A model generated the notes under the pieces. That model was not told the DNA's origin. It ran no database searches and worked only from the letters and a program-made list of their open reading frames with translations. A stretch of 64,000 nt of DNA from Spirochaetota bacterium (GTDB lineage Bacteria > Spirochaetota > UBA4802 > UBA5550), in assembly GCA_003246895.1 (NCBI GenBank), contig QKCL01000022.1, forward strand, positions 1 through 64,000, in the 5' to 3' direction. Positions within the stretch are counted from its first letter, which is position 1, and each line of letters begins with the position of its first letter. Made by a program: the position numbers and the translations under genes. Positions 54,287 through 63,792 of this stretch are shown piece by piece.

Positions 54287-55405
54287 ATGGTAAAATCTGA
54301 GAGATATGATTTTGTTGATTTCCTCCGGGGCATTGCCATGACGGTCATGATTGAAGTTCATATCTTCAATGCCCTTCTTGTGAATGGTCTTAAAACCGGC
54401 ACTTGGTTTACTGTCCTTAATTTTGTTAACGGATTGGTCGCTCCAGCCTTTATTTTTATTTCAGGATTTGCTTTTACATTCTCTTTCGCTGGAATTTCCG
54501 AAACAGGCAGAATAAATTTTATAAGAAAAAAGACTCCGCGAATACTGCTTATTATACTGGCAGGTTATACAGTACACCTGCCGGCATTTACTTTACAGGG
54601 GTTCAGGTATGTTGCAGGAGAGAGGGGACTGAAGGAATTTTACAATGTCGATGTACTCCAGTGCATAGGGACAGGCCTTATTCTGTTAATGCTTATTGCG
54701 GTTGTGTCAAAAACTGCATTTTCATACAGGATTATAGTTTCCCTGACAGGTGCAGCCATCGTTATATTCAGTCCCCTTGTCTGGACAGTGGATTTTACTT
54801 CAGTACTGCCGGGATTTTTTGCGTCATATTTCAATGAACTTAACGGATCATATTTCCCGATTTTTCCCTGGCTTGGTTTTATGTTCGCAGGTTCCCTGAC
54901 CGCATCTATTTATTCTGAGGCAAAGGAGAGGGAAAAGGAATTCCTTAAAAAGACCGGTCTCCTGGGCATTGTTCTTGCCTTGTCGGGCCTTGCTGTGCTT
55001 TATTTCCTTGAACAGAGTCCCGGGTTTAGTATAAGGCCCAATCAGTTCTTTTTTATTGAACGTCTTGGTGTGATTTTTATACTGCTCTATGTCTGCAGAA
55101 TACTCTGTGACAGAAAAGGGCCATTAAAGAATATTCTGCTTAAGGTAAGCAGGGAATCTCTTGGTGTATACTGGCTTCATCTTCTTCTTATTTATAAACC
55201 GTTTTTCGCAGGAAAGTCACTTAATGATCTTTTCTTCGGAAGACTCGAAATCTCTGCGTGTCTTCTCATTACTTTTATAATGATAATGACCATGTTTCTT
55301 TTTGCATATTGCTGGTCTGCATTAAAGAGAAGTTTCCCTCTGGCCTTTAAGAGAGGGTTCATGGGAACAGTTGCTGTACTCATGATGGTATTTCTGATAA
55401 AATAG
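54287..55405 (+). CDS. Multi-span membrane protein of the DUF1624 (HGSNAT-like) type
   Basis: The 372-aa product has about ten predicted membrane helices. The start RYDFVDFLRGIAMTVMIEVHIFNALL, with a His in the first helix, and FPIFPWLGFMFAG resemble DUF1624/heparan-alpha-glucosaminide acetyltransferase-like proteins, which transfer acyl groups to sugars. The substrate is unknown. It is isolated with no operon partner. Confidence 0.75.
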   Translation: MVKSERYDFVDFLRGIAMTVMIEVHIFNALLVNGLKTGTWFTVLNFVNGLVAPAFIFISGFAFTFSFAGISETGRINFIRKKTPRILLIILAGYTVHLPAFTLQGFRYVAGERGLKEFYNVDVLQCIGTGLILLMLIAVVSKTAFSYRIIVSLTGAAIVIFSPLVWTVDFTSVLPGFFASYFNELNGSYFPIFPWLGFMFAGSLTASIYSEAKEREKEFLKKTGLLGIVLALSGLAVLYFLEQSPGFSIRPNQFFFIERLGVIFILLYVCRILCDRKGPLKNILLKVSRESLGVYWLHLLLIYKPFFAGKSLNDLFFGRLEISACLLITFIMIMTMFLFAYCWSALKRSFPLAFKRGFMGTVAVLMMVFLIK

Positions 55406-55488
55406 CATGGCCATATCTTTCAGGTTCATATAGTACTGATGCCTGGCATTTGCAGACTGTTCAATAAGCCTGTGGAAAAATTTTAATT

Positions 55489-56355
55489 TTAAAGCAGGCT
55501 CTTCAGGTCATCAACTGAAAAGTTATATGTTTTTCTGCAGAAAGTGCATGTCAGTTCCGCTCCGTTGTCCTCTCTGATCATTGATTCAATTTCATTATTG
55601 TCAATGCCCTTCAGAGCTGAAAGAAGCGTTTCCCTGCTGCAGCTGCAGTTGTGCCTGAGTCCGGTTGTGCTCAGTACCTGCAGCGCTTCATTGTCAAAAA
55701 TTTCAGAGAGTACAGAGATGATGTCATCTCCTCTGTTAAGGCGTGTGCCCAGGTCCTCTTCCATGTTATTGATATTGTATTCTATTTTTTCTACCACTGA
55801 GGGGTCTGTGTCCGGGAAGGTCTGTATCAGTATTCCTCCCGATGACTTAATTTCTCCATTAGAATCAAGATTCAGTGCAATGATTATTGCCGAAGGGATC
55901 TGTTCAGATGCAGTCAGGTAGTATGCGATGTCGCTTGCCACTTCGCCGTTAAGTATTGGAGTGATGCTGTTATAATTCTCCTTCATATTAATATCTTTAA
56001 TGACTGTTATGAGCCCGGCGCCTATTGCTTTTGAAAAATTTATGGAGTCGAAATATCCCGATTCATCTATTTTAGGGTTCGCCACGTAGGCCCGGATGTT
56101 TCCATGAGCATCTGTCTGTGCATGTATTTCACGAATGGGGCCTTCCCCGGAAAATTTAAGAAGGAGGCTCTGGTCGCTTTCAGGCTTCAGTGTAGCTCCA
56201 AGGAGGGCAGCGGCGTTTATGACTCTTCCGAGAGCCACTGTGGCATTTGGAGTAGTTTCGTGTATCTTTACAATGTCTCTCACTGTAGTCCTGGATTCAA
56301 CGGTGTAAGCCCTGAGTTTCAGTTTTTCACAGTATATTCTTGAGATTTTATCCAT
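55489..56355 (-). CDS. hslO: Redox-regulated chaperone Hsp33
   Basis: Hsp33 is a holdase switched on by disulfide formation. The 288-aa product has the N-terminal globular domain (GRVINAAALLGATLKPE) and the C-terminal redox zinc site with CSC (HNCSCSRE) and CTFC, the four-cysteine pattern required. The LOG-family gene is 15 bases upstream, so they may form an operon. Confidence 0.96.
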   Translation of the reverse strand: MDKISRIYCEKLKLRAYTVESRTTVRDIVKIHETTPNATVALGRVINAAALLGATLKPESDQSLLLKFSGEGPIREIHAQTDAHGNIRAYVANPKIDESGYFDSINFSKAIGAGLITVIKDINMKENYNSITPILNGEVASDIAYYLTASEQIPSAIIIALNLDSNGEIKSSGGILIQTFPDTDPSVVEKIEYNINNMEEDLGTRLNRGDDIISVLSEIFDNEALQVLSTTGLRHNCSCSRETLLSALKGIDNNEIESMIREDNGAELTCTFCRKTYNFSVDDLKSLL

Positions 56356-56370
56356 GGTCTATCCTCCGGG

Positions 56371-56934
56371 TTAGTTCCACTTAGCAGTATAGCTGGAAGT
56401 GTATTTTTTCAGCATGTCAATAATTCCGTCAAGTTTATCTGCAACGATAAGGCTCTCACAGTGGTCTTTTTTTAAAAATCCTTCCGTAACCATATGTTCA
56501 AGCTGACTTAGAATTCCTTGGTAGTAATTCTTCACATTAAGAAGGCATACAGGTTTTGAATGATACCCGAGCTGAAGCCATGTGAAGGCTTCAAACATCT
56601 CCTCAAGAGAACCAATCCCTCCCGGCAGGCAGATGAATCCGTCAGACAGCTCGTGCATGAGAAACTTGCGGTCATGCATGTTCTCAACAACTCTGAGTTC
56701 TGAAATCTCTTCATGGGGTACGGAGTCATTGAGCATCTGCGGAATTATGCCTGTGACCCTGCCTCCATGCTGCATAACGCTTTGTGACAGTATGCCCATG
56801 AGTCCCACATTGCCCCCGCCGTAAATTAGTTCCATGGAATTTTTTGCCAGTATCTTCCCAAGTTCCATGGCAGTTTCAGAGTATATTGCATCATTGCCGG
56901 CGCTGGACCCGCAGAATACACAGATTTTTTTCAT
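56371..56934 (-). CDS. LOG-family nucleotide phosphoribohydrolase-like protein
   Basis: The 187-aa product has CVFCGSSAG at its start, VYGGGNVGLMG (here IYGGGNVGLMG) and PGGIGSLEEMFEAFTW, the 'PGGxGT' motif of LOG proteins, with Ser in place of the Thr. Family members release adenine from cytokinin or other nucleoside monophosphates. ATG 56934 is preferred because AGGGA precedes it, over one nine codons upstream. Confidence 0.88.
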   Translation of the reverse strand: MKKICVFCGSSAGNDAIYSETAMELGKILAKNSMELIYGGGNVGLMGILSQSVMQHGGRVTGIIPQMLNDSVPHEEISELRVVENMHDRKFLMHELSDGFICLPGGIGSLEEMFEAFTWLQLGYHSKPVCLLNVKNYYQGILSQLEHMVTEGFLKKDHCESLIVADKLDGIIDMLKKYTSSYTAKWN

Positions 56935-57066
56935 GTCATTCCCTGTAAAATCGATTTCCATGAAATTACGGCTTTCAATTTTTTGATCAAGAAATAAAAG
57001 AAATATTTTTTTATTTTTTTAATCAGGTATCTTACAGATTAAACAGAGAAAAGAGAGGAGAAAAAT

Positions 57067-57684
57067 ATGCGTCTGATAATTTTATTTTTAACGGGTCTTT
57101 TGTTGGTATCATGCGGAAAAAGTGAGATTGAAACAGTGTTAAATTCATTCTCGGGGGATGTCCTGATAAATTCAAATATGAGGGCACAGGCAGGAATGAA
57201 GATAAAAGCAGGAGATGTTATAAGTGTAGGAGAAAATTCATTCTGTATAATAGTCATAAATGAAAAAAATGTCATCCGGCTGAATTCCGGTTCACTATTC
57301 AGATTCAACGCCGACAGCAGGCATAATATACTGGAACTCGAAAAGGGGTGGATGTCCGGTGTATTCAGGAAAAAGTTTACAAAGAACGGCATCTTTAGAA
57401 TAAAAACACCAACGGTTACAGCAAGTGTGAGGGGGACTTCTGTATGTACCAGGGTTGAAAAACCGGACAGTACGTATTTTTGTGTATGTAATGGAGCAGT
57501 TTCTCTTTCTTCCGAGGATGTTGAAAAACTGGAGTCAGCACATCATTCTGCAATTAGATTTGTAAAGAAACAGTCATCAATAATCAAAACAAGACCGGGT
57601 CTGCTCTATCATGACGATAAAACTCTTGAAGATCTTGCGGCTGTAATCGGTGAAAAAATGGATTGGGAAAAGATGGAAAAGTAG
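57067..57684 (+). CDS. FecR-domain lipoprotein
   Basis: The 205-aa product starts with a lipoprotein signal (LTGLLLVSCGK) and carries a FecR-type domain (MKIKAGDVISVGENSFCIIV, LEKGWMSGVF, IKTPTVTASVRGTSV). Such proteins are common in spirochaetes and are thought to sit in the periplasm or outer membrane. GAGAGGAG lies close upstream. No FecI-type sigma factor is adjacent. Confidence 0.85.
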   Translation: MRLIILFLTGLLLVSCGKSEIETVLNSFSGDVLINSNMRAQAGMKIKAGDVISVGENSFCIIVINEKNVIRLNSGSLFRFNADSRHNILELEKGWMSGVFRKKFTKNGIFRIKTPTVTASVRGTSVCTRVEKPDSTYFCVCNGAVSLSSEDVEKLESAHHSAIRFVKKQSSIIKTRPGLLYHDDKTLEDLAAVIGEKMDWEKMEK

Positions 57685-57700
57685 CGGATAATGGGGAACA

Positions 57701-57922
57701 TTACTTCTCATCTTTCTCCTTTTTGTTTTTTATGGTGCTGAATTTCAGTAGTGAATACAGCGGGGAATGCGCGAAGAATGCTGTTAATATGAGGTATACG
57801 CCGATCAGTCTTATGAAAAGTCCGTCATATCCCTTGAGATGACCTGTCCAGAAAGCAACAACCATGGCTATTGCAACAGATGATCTGATCAGTCGGTCTA
57901 TGAGGCCGATATTTTTTTCCAT
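57701..57922 (-). CDS. DUF2892-type small membrane protein, 73 aa
   Basis: The product has NIGLIDRLIRSSVAIAMVVAFW and VYLILTAFFAHSPLYSLL, two membrane helices in the pattern of the DUF2892 family. A charged tail (KNKKEKDEK) ends it. Its role is unknown. Confidence 0.8.
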   Translation of the reverse strand: MEKNIGLIDRLIRSSVAIAMVVAFWTGHLKGYDGLFIRLIGVYLILTAFFAHSPLYSLLKFSTIKNKKEKDEK

Positions 57923-58155
57923 TTTCTGCTCTCCAGTTGTTTATTGGAATAATCTTAATAACCATATTTCATTTGCCTTTAATAAAAGCAAAACTTTTTT
58001 GATATGTTTCGTGCAGTCCTTAAGTCGGGATATATTTCTTCTGAAAAAGATATACCTGCTAAAAGTATAGTAGTCAGAGCAGGCTTTGAGAAGATAATGG
58101 CAAGGGAAACTGTTTGCTGAATGTTCTTTGTTAAGAGGGGACTCTTTTCAGGATA

Positions 58156-58184
58156 CTGCAGAAAGGCGGTGAACCTCTCTGCAG
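58156..58184 (-). other. Hairpin after the TPR gene
   Basis: CTGCAGA and TCTGCAG pair, with further partial pairing inside. No T-tract is present on the minus strand. It could stabilise the end of the TPR mRNA. Confidence 0.3.
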
Positions 58185-58197
58185 ATTAAATTTATTA

Positions 58198-59049
58198 CTA
58201 CATCAGTTTTGATTTAAAATCAGAAACGATTTCTTCTGCTTTCCGGCTGTTCCCCTTAAATATATAGAGCATGCTCAGTTTTGTTATATCTCTGAGTTTT
58301 GGAGTTTCTGACATCATGCATTTTTCAAGTTCCTGTATGGCCCTGTCAATATCTCCTATCTCTGCAACTTTGCTTTTGTAGTTCATTTTATCAAGGTAAT
58401 CCTTGTATTTTGAATATCCCGGAAGAGCCGTGAGAGCGTCGTTGAGATACTTTATCGCATCATCAAATCTTCCGATGTGATAGCAGCAGAAACCATAGTA
58501 TTTATTAAGGAATGATTTATCTTCAAATGAATCCCATATCATTTCAAGGCAGTCAATAACCTTGCTGTATTCTTTCCATTCATAGTAGATGTGGGAAAGC
58601 ATATAGTTCGCCTTTTGATGCTTTCTGTCGGTTTTTACAACATCCTGAAGATGTTTTTCTGCAGTCTGATAATCCTTGAGGTTGTAGGAAGCAAGTCCTG
58701 TATAGTAATGGCCTTCGATGAACTCGCTGTTCACATGGACTGAATCCATGAAATAGGTAAGGGCTGTTTCATAGTTGCCTGTATTATAGTATTCCACTCC
58801 CAGATTTAACAGAATCTTGTGATTTTTTTCAATATTCAGAGCCTTGTTGTAAATAGAAATGGCGAGTTCATTCTCCCCCATTATGGAATACAGCTCACCC
58901 ATATTGTTGTATGCCTCCATAAAGTAAGGATACATCTGTATGGCCTGTTTGTATTCACTTAATGCAACAGAGTAATTGCCTCTGTTTGAATTTTCCAGGG
59001 CTTTATTGTAAATGGAAATGGCTTCAGTAGGTAGTGAGTTTGTATTCAT
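58198..59049 (-). CDS. Tetratricopeptide repeat protein, 283 aa
   Basis: The product is made of about six TPR units (for example AYNNMGELYSIMGENELAISIYNKAL, then HYYTGLASYNLKDYQTAEKHL, and CCYHIGRFDDAIKYL). No signal peptide is seen, so it is cytoplasmic and probably scaffolds protein contacts. No partner is evident. It is divergent from the cyclase operon. Confidence 0.9.
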   Translation of the reverse strand: MNTNSLPTEAISIYNKALENSNRGNYSVALSEYKQAIQMYPYFMEAYNNMGELYSIMGENELAISIYNKALNIEKNHKILLNLGVEYYNTGNYETALTYFMDSVHVNSEFIEGHYYTGLASYNLKDYQTAEKHLQDVVKTDRKHQKANYMLSHIYYEWKEYSKVIDCLEMIWDSFEDKSFLNKYYGFCCYHIGRFDDAIKYLNDALTALPGYSKYKDYLDKMNYKSKVAEIGDIDRAIQELEKCMMSETPKLRDITKLSMLYIFKGNSRKAEEIVSDFKSKLM

Positions 59050-59203
59050 TTCGTAATCCTTAATTATGGGAATAAGTACTTTTATACAATATTTATCGAG
59101 AGAAAAAACATAATGATTTAGAGAAAAACACGGTAAAAATGAATAAAAAAAATTTTTTCAAGGAGGATTTAAAACACTCTTTATTGTATTAATTTTATTA
59201 AGC

Positions 59204-59232
59204 TTGACATTTTTTTTAGAAAAGGTTATTTT
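59204..59232 (+). promoter_or_regulatory. Promoter of the cyclase operon
   Basis: A perfect TTGACA, 17 bases and TATTTT lie 48 bases before the cyclase start. Confidence 0.6.
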
Positions 59233-59279
59233 TTAAAAAGTCAGAGTCATATATAAATAATAAATCGGAGACAGGGGAA

Positions 59280-60962
59280 ATGCTTGGGAGAAAGGTAAAT
59301 GGAACTAGAGTGTTCCGTGTAACAACAAAAATTGTCCTGGCTTTTGCCCTTTTTATTCTTTTATCCAACTTCGCTTCAAATTATCTGAATTTGCTATCTA
59401 ACAGATCTGAACTTCTTAAACTGATGAATGAGCTCCTCATTAAAGACTTAAAAACCATGTATTCATACTGTAACAATCAGTATGAGATATACCGTTTTGA
59501 CCGAAGGCTTGAGGAGTCCATTGAGAGTATTGAGAGGAAGGGGCTTAACGAGATAAAAAATGAAAAGGCAGTTGTTCTGGGAGTCAGTAAAGACGGGAAT
59601 GTGAAATTTCAGTCTTCAAAATTCAAGAAGATTGATGTATTCAACGATACTTCTGCCCTTAATTTCATGTTAAAAAATGCACAGACAAAGGAGAGTGGGG
59701 GAAGAATTGATTTTCGATTTAATAAAGAGGCTTATTTCGGTATATATAAGTATAATCCCAAGTGGGATGCTTTTATTATACGCGGGGAGGAGAAGAATGA
59801 GTTTTACAGCGACTCCAAGGCTATCTTTGTCAAGATCAGTATTGTAATTATTCTGATAACAGTTGCATCCGCCCTGCTGGGCGTTGTTATCCTGAAAAGG
59901 ATTCTCCGTTTTATTGATGTTATAACAGAATCAATCATGAGAATGGTTCATAATCAGGAGATGAAGCAGATTGATCTTAAGGGGGCCACAAACGATGATA
60001 TTACATATCTGGGGGTGGCTTTTAACTCTCTTTCGAGCACAATCGGTAACCTGGTCGGAATATTTCAGAAATTTGCGAACAGGGACGTTGTATTAAAGGC
60101 ATACAGGGAAAGGGAAGTGAAACTTGAAGGTACCAAGAAGGAGCTTACTGTTCTTTTCTCTGATATCAAGAGTTTTACATTTATAACAGAGACTTTAGGC
60201 AATGATATTATCAAGCTTCTGAATCTCCATTATGACAGGGCCATCAGGGAAATAGTGCATTATGACGGTGTAATTGGATCAATTATCGGAGATGCTCTTC
60301 TTGCTGTTTATGGAGCACTCGAAGACAGCAGTGAAAATAAATCATATCAGGCGGTTAAGTCCGCATATAAACTTCATGAAGTTACCGAACTTTTGAGAAT
60401 GAAAATGATGAAAGTCAGGGAAGAAGTGGAGAAGGAAAAGGGTAAATTATCAGGTCAGGAGATGAAAGTATTCAAGGCTGTACTTCTTGAGATTGGAGTC
60501 GGTATTGATGGTGGAAATGTCTTCTACGGAACACTGGGGTCATATGTCAGGATGACTAATACTGTAATCGGTGATAATGTTAATGCCGCTTCAAGGCTTG
60601 AAGGCCTCACCAGGGTCTATAAGGTTCCGGTAATATGTTCTGAATATATAAAGAATGATATCGAGGAGAATGTTGAGAATCATGGGATTTATTTCATAGA
60701 GATAGATCAGGTTATGGTTAAGGGAAAAACCCAGGCCCAGAGGATATTCTGGCCGGTACTGAAGTCAGATATGGATGATGATCTCCAAAAGGATCTTACA
60801 TCTTTTGAACTGGGGCTTGAATTGTACTATAACGGAAAATGGGTAGATGCAAGAAAGAAATTTGCAAAGTGCAAGTTGAGTATTTCAGAAGTATTTAAAG
60901 AAAGGACAATGGAAAAATGTCCAAGTAACTGGAATGGCGTATGGCAAATGACAACAAAATAA
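59280..60962 (+). CDS. Membrane-bound class III adenylate/guanylate cyclase
   Basis: The 560-aa product has a membrane helix (about 13-35), an extracytoplasmic sensor region of about 150 residues, a second helix (about 180-205), a HAMP-like linker and a class III cyclase domain (about 285-500). The two metal Asp motifs (LFSDIKSFT and IIGDALLAVYG) and the NVNAASRLE transition-state residues are intact. The substrate (ATP or GTP) cannot be decided by eye. The C-terminal CPSNWNGVWQMTTK ending is typical of bacterial class III cyclases. It overlaps the next gene by 22 bases. Confidence 0.93.
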   Translation: MLGRKVNGTRVFRVTTKIVLAFALFILLSNFASNYLNLLSNRSELLKLMNELLIKDLKTMYSYCNNQYEIYRFDRRLEESIESIERKGLNEIKNEKAVVLGVSKDGNVKFQSSKFKKIDVFNDTSALNFMLKNAQTKESGGRIDFRFNKEAYFGIYKYNPKWDAFIIRGEEKNEFYSDSKAIFVKISIVIILITVASALLGVVILKRILRFIDVITESIMRMVHNQEMKQIDLKGATNDDITYLGVAFNSLSSTIGNLVGIFQKFANRDVVLKAYREREVKLEGTKKELTVLFSDIKSFTFITETLGNDIIKLLNLHYDRAIREIVHYDGVIGSIIGDALLAVYGALEDSSENKSYQAVKSAYKLHEVTELLRMKMMKVREEVEKEKGKLSGQEMKVFKAVLLEIGVGIDGGNVFYGTLGSYVRMTNTVIGDNVNAASRLEGLTRVYKVPVICSEYIKNDIEENVENHGIYFIEIDQVMVKGKTQAQRIFWPVLKSDMDDDLQKDLTSFELGLELYYNGKWVDARKKFAKCKLSISEVFKERTMEKCPSNWNGVWQMTTK

Positions 60963-62281
60963 AAAAAATTAACAATAAAGAAAACAGTATACAGAGAATA
61001 GAATCCAAGTTTCTGCCTGAGGAGATTGTAAATATTGATGGTGGAGTAGAGATCTATTCTCTTGAAAAGGAATTTGCAAAAAGCAGAAAAAATAAAAACT
61101 GGGCTGTTCTGATTATGGTTTTTATTTTTGTAGCCATCATGGTCTCATTGATTGTGCTCTTTACTCTGTATACGGGTGAGCAGGATAAAAAATTCAAGAT
61201 AAGTTTTACTGAATTTGAAGATCTGAGGCTTAAAGAGGTTCTTAATTCCGCCAGGATGAATGACAATAATCTAATTATCAGAAGAAATGAACTTTTTCAG
61301 GTAATAATTGAAATGCGGAACAAAATTCTTACTGTTCAGAATAAATATCTCGGGAAATTCAATTCTGTGCTGGACGGAACAGGGAGTGCTGAAAACAAAA
61401 AGAACCGGCTTGCAGAACTGAAAAAAGCAGAGACATCTGAAATTAATCAGGTCAGGTCGGTGTATCAGTCAAAGATTGATAAAATGAAAAAAATTATTAA
61501 TGAAATAGAGAGTGAAAAGAGAGAGGCGGAGAGACAGCTCAAGAAAGAGAAATCCACTCTCGGGCAGTACGGAGATGATGATAAGGTGCATGCACTTAAA
61601 ACAAAGAAAATTGTTAATACTCAGAAAAGCGGTCTCGCGGGTATTACCGATTATTATGAAAACTATATCAATTACATGAAAGCGAGATATAACCCTACAT
61701 TTAAATCTCAGGATCTCCGTTCTACAATAATAAGAAACAGCAAGGTTGATGTTACAAGAAACCTTAAGGAATATGACCCCTTATTCAGTTCAGAAAATAT
61801 TATTAGCAGAGAGAGATTCGGAAATATTCGTGAGAATATTTCTGACAGGGATATTGTTCTTCAGAGACTGAGGGGCATAGAGTATTCAAATTCTGTTCCT
61901 GACGCCTTAAAGAGTATTGATAATATATCTAATCTCATAGTTAACGATTATGAAAATCTGTGGTTCAGTCTTGCAGAAACTGTAAGAAAAAAGAACAGAT
62001 ATATTGAAGATTACAGAACTGCGCTTGATGCGGTCTTAAAGGAAAAGCCGGAAAGCGGATACATTATTTCTGCAAAGGACATATCAAAAATATCAATTCA
62101 CATAAACCGTTTGATCAGGGTAAAAAATGGAGATGTGGCACTGGTATTCAGGGGTGATGATGTTTTTATAGGAAATATCAGATTCTACAGCACATCAGAG
62201 GGTGTTTTTGCAAAGGCTGTAAAAATTGAAAAAGGCAGAAAAATCAAACCCTTTGACCGTATTCTAATTAAAGTAAAGTAG
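60941..62281 (+). CDS. Coiled-coil membrane protein of unknown function, 446 aa
   Basis: The product has one membrane helix (about 55-75) after a 54-residue charged N-terminus. The rest is probably periplasmic and long-helical (NEIESEKREAERQLKKEKSTLG...), ending in a small beta-rich tail (VALVFRGDDVFIGNIRFY). It is translationally coupled to the cyclase. No family is recognised. A role as a partner or sensor for the cyclase is an inference from coupling. Confidence 0.75.
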   Translation: MANDNKIKKINNKENSIQRIESKFLPEEIVNIDGGVEIYSLEKEFAKSRKNKNWAVLIMVFIFVAIMVSLIVLFTLYTGEQDKKFKISFTEFEDLRLKEVLNSARMNDNNLIIRRNELFQVIIEMRNKILTVQNKYLGKFNSVLDGTGSAENKKNRLAELKKAETSEINQVRSVYQSKIDKMKKIINEIESEKREAERQLKKEKSTLGQYGDDDKVHALKTKKIVNTQKSGLAGITDYYENYINYMKARYNPTFKSQDLRSTIIRNSKVDVTRNLKEYDPLFSSENIISRERFGNIRENISDRDIVLQRLRGIEYSNSVPDALKSIDNISNLIVNDYENLWFSLAETVRKKNRYIEDYRTALDAVLKEKPESGYIISAKDISKISIHINRLIRVKNGDVALVFRGDDVFIGNIRFYSTSEGVFAKAVKIEKGRKIKPFDRILIKVK

Positions 62282-62289
62282 GTTGAAAT

Positions 62290-63099
62290 ATGAGAAATAA
62301 AATAATATTAATTCTTCTGTTGGTCATACTTGGTTCATCTGGTGCCATGTCTATGGACTGGAATGGACTTGGTCTTACTGTTGCCGAAAATAATGAAAGT
62401 GAATCAGAAAAATCCGTTCTTCTCAAAGATGACAAGGGGAGGGAGCTTAAAGTAAGATTTTATGATGAACTTGATGAAAAATGGGGAAAGGTAATAAAAT
62501 CTCTGAATTCAGAACTGCGTGACTGGAAATGGATGAAGGTTGATAAAATTGAATTTTTCCAGAACAATGGGGCTCTGGAAATTCTCATCATCCCTTCATC
62601 ATTTACTTATAAGGGAACAAATTTTTTGCCCTATATCCCAGGAGGTCTGGTCTTCATATATGATTACAATCTGAATTATAATTTCAGACTGAATAAAGAC
62701 AATTTTTTCGTTAGAATAAACGACAGGTTTATCAATGAAGTATCACTTTGCGAAAGAATGAAAGAAGCTGCTGATGATCCCATCTCCTATTTGAAAAAAA
62801 GGGAACCTGAATATTTTTTACAGAAACTCACAGAACTTGAGAATTCATTTGCAGAATTGAAGGCCAGCCATGCGAAACTTCAGGATTCGGTTATGTATTA
62901 TGAAAACTCAGGATTCCTGGGGTTCGGGAATACACAGATAAGCAGAACTACAGTTAAAAAGGTGATAGAATTAAAGAAAGATAAACCCAATCTCAAAGCT
63001 CCTGAAATTGTTAAAACACTTGAAAAACAAAAGGTTACAGCTACAGAAAAAGAGGTAAATCTGATTTTGAATATATTCTACGGTGAATTTAAAAAATAG
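62290..63099 (+). CDS. Exported protein of unknown function, 269 aa
   Basis: The product has a signal peptide (ILILLLVILGSSGAMSMDW), a beta-rich middle (FYDELDEKWGKVIKSL, EILIIPSSF) and a helical C-terminus (VIELKKDKPNLKAPEIVKTLEKQKV). It is 8 bases after the coiled-coil gene and part of the same operon. No family is recognised. Confidence 0.7.
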   Translation: MRNKIILILLLVILGSSGAMSMDWNGLGLTVAENNESESEKSVLLKDDKGRELKVRFYDELDEKWGKVIKSLNSELRDWKWMKVDKIEFFQNNGALEILIIPSSFTYKGTNFLPYIPGGLVFIYDYNLNYNFRLNKDNFFVRINDRFINEVSLCERMKEAADDPISYLKKREPEYFLQKLTELENSFAELKASHAKLQDSVMYYENSGFLGFGNTQISRTTVKKVIELKKDKPNLKAPEIVKTLEKQKVTATEKEVNLILNIFYGEFKK

Positions 63100-63138
63100 A
63101 ATTTTAACACGGCAGATGCCGGGTTTACGAATATAGAT

Positions 63139-63708
63139 GTGAACAATACAAAAACAATAAGCAATCTGTTAATCCTTGTTATTCTCCTAATCAGTTCAGT
63201 TGTGCTGGCAGATTTTAAAACTCCCGTGGACCCCGTTGTTCCAGATATTTCCATTTCTGAAGGCAGTGATAAAAAAAATATAACAAATAACAGCAGTTAT
63301 GGTTATGCTGTAATTCTCTCTGTACGAGATAAGGGAACTTTTTCCGGTGAAATTGATTTTTCCGCTGACAGACTTCTTGTAACTCATGCTGTTCTTGGAA
63401 AAGTGGAGCTGAAATTTACAGATATTGAAAAGATATCAATTATTTCATGGGAGGGGTTTATTAAGCGGAAAAATGAAGAAATTTTTTATCCCGTAAAATA
63501 TGTGATAAAGTTGAAAAACGGCAGTGAGATTATCTATTCCGGTAAAATTCCTATGTTGCACAGGATTTTTTTTAGATATAACAGTAAAAAGATGATATTT
63601 TATTCTTACTTCTATGTTTATACAGGTAATATGAAAGAAAAAAATGATCGGAAGCGGTCTGTCCCTCTGGAGGGTACAGTTGATTCTGTTTTCTTTCTGA
63701 AACAATGA
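63139..63708 (+). CDS. Exported protein of unknown function, 189 aa
   Basis: The product has a signal peptide (LILVILLISSVVLA) and a beta-strand-rich domain (GTFSGEIDFSADRLLVTHAVLGKVELKF, VIKLKNGSEIIYSGKI). The start is GTG, with no clear ribosome site. It is the fourth gene of the cyclase operon, and its function is unknown. Confidence 0.65.
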   Translation: MNNTKTISNLLILVILLISSVVLADFKTPVDPVVPDISISEGSDKKNITNNSSYGYAVILSVRDKGTFSGEIDFSADRLLVTHAVLGKVELKFTDIEKISIISWEGFIKRKNEEIFYPVKYVIKLKNGSEIIYSGKIPMLHRIFFRYNSKKMIFYSYFYVYTGNMKEKNDRKRSVPLEGTVDSVFFLKQ

Positions 63709-63792
63709 GCAGAGTTTGGTTATTATTGTGCTTTCTGCTTGACTTATGGTTTAAAATAACCGAGATTTTAAAAAAAATGATGGGTATGAAAT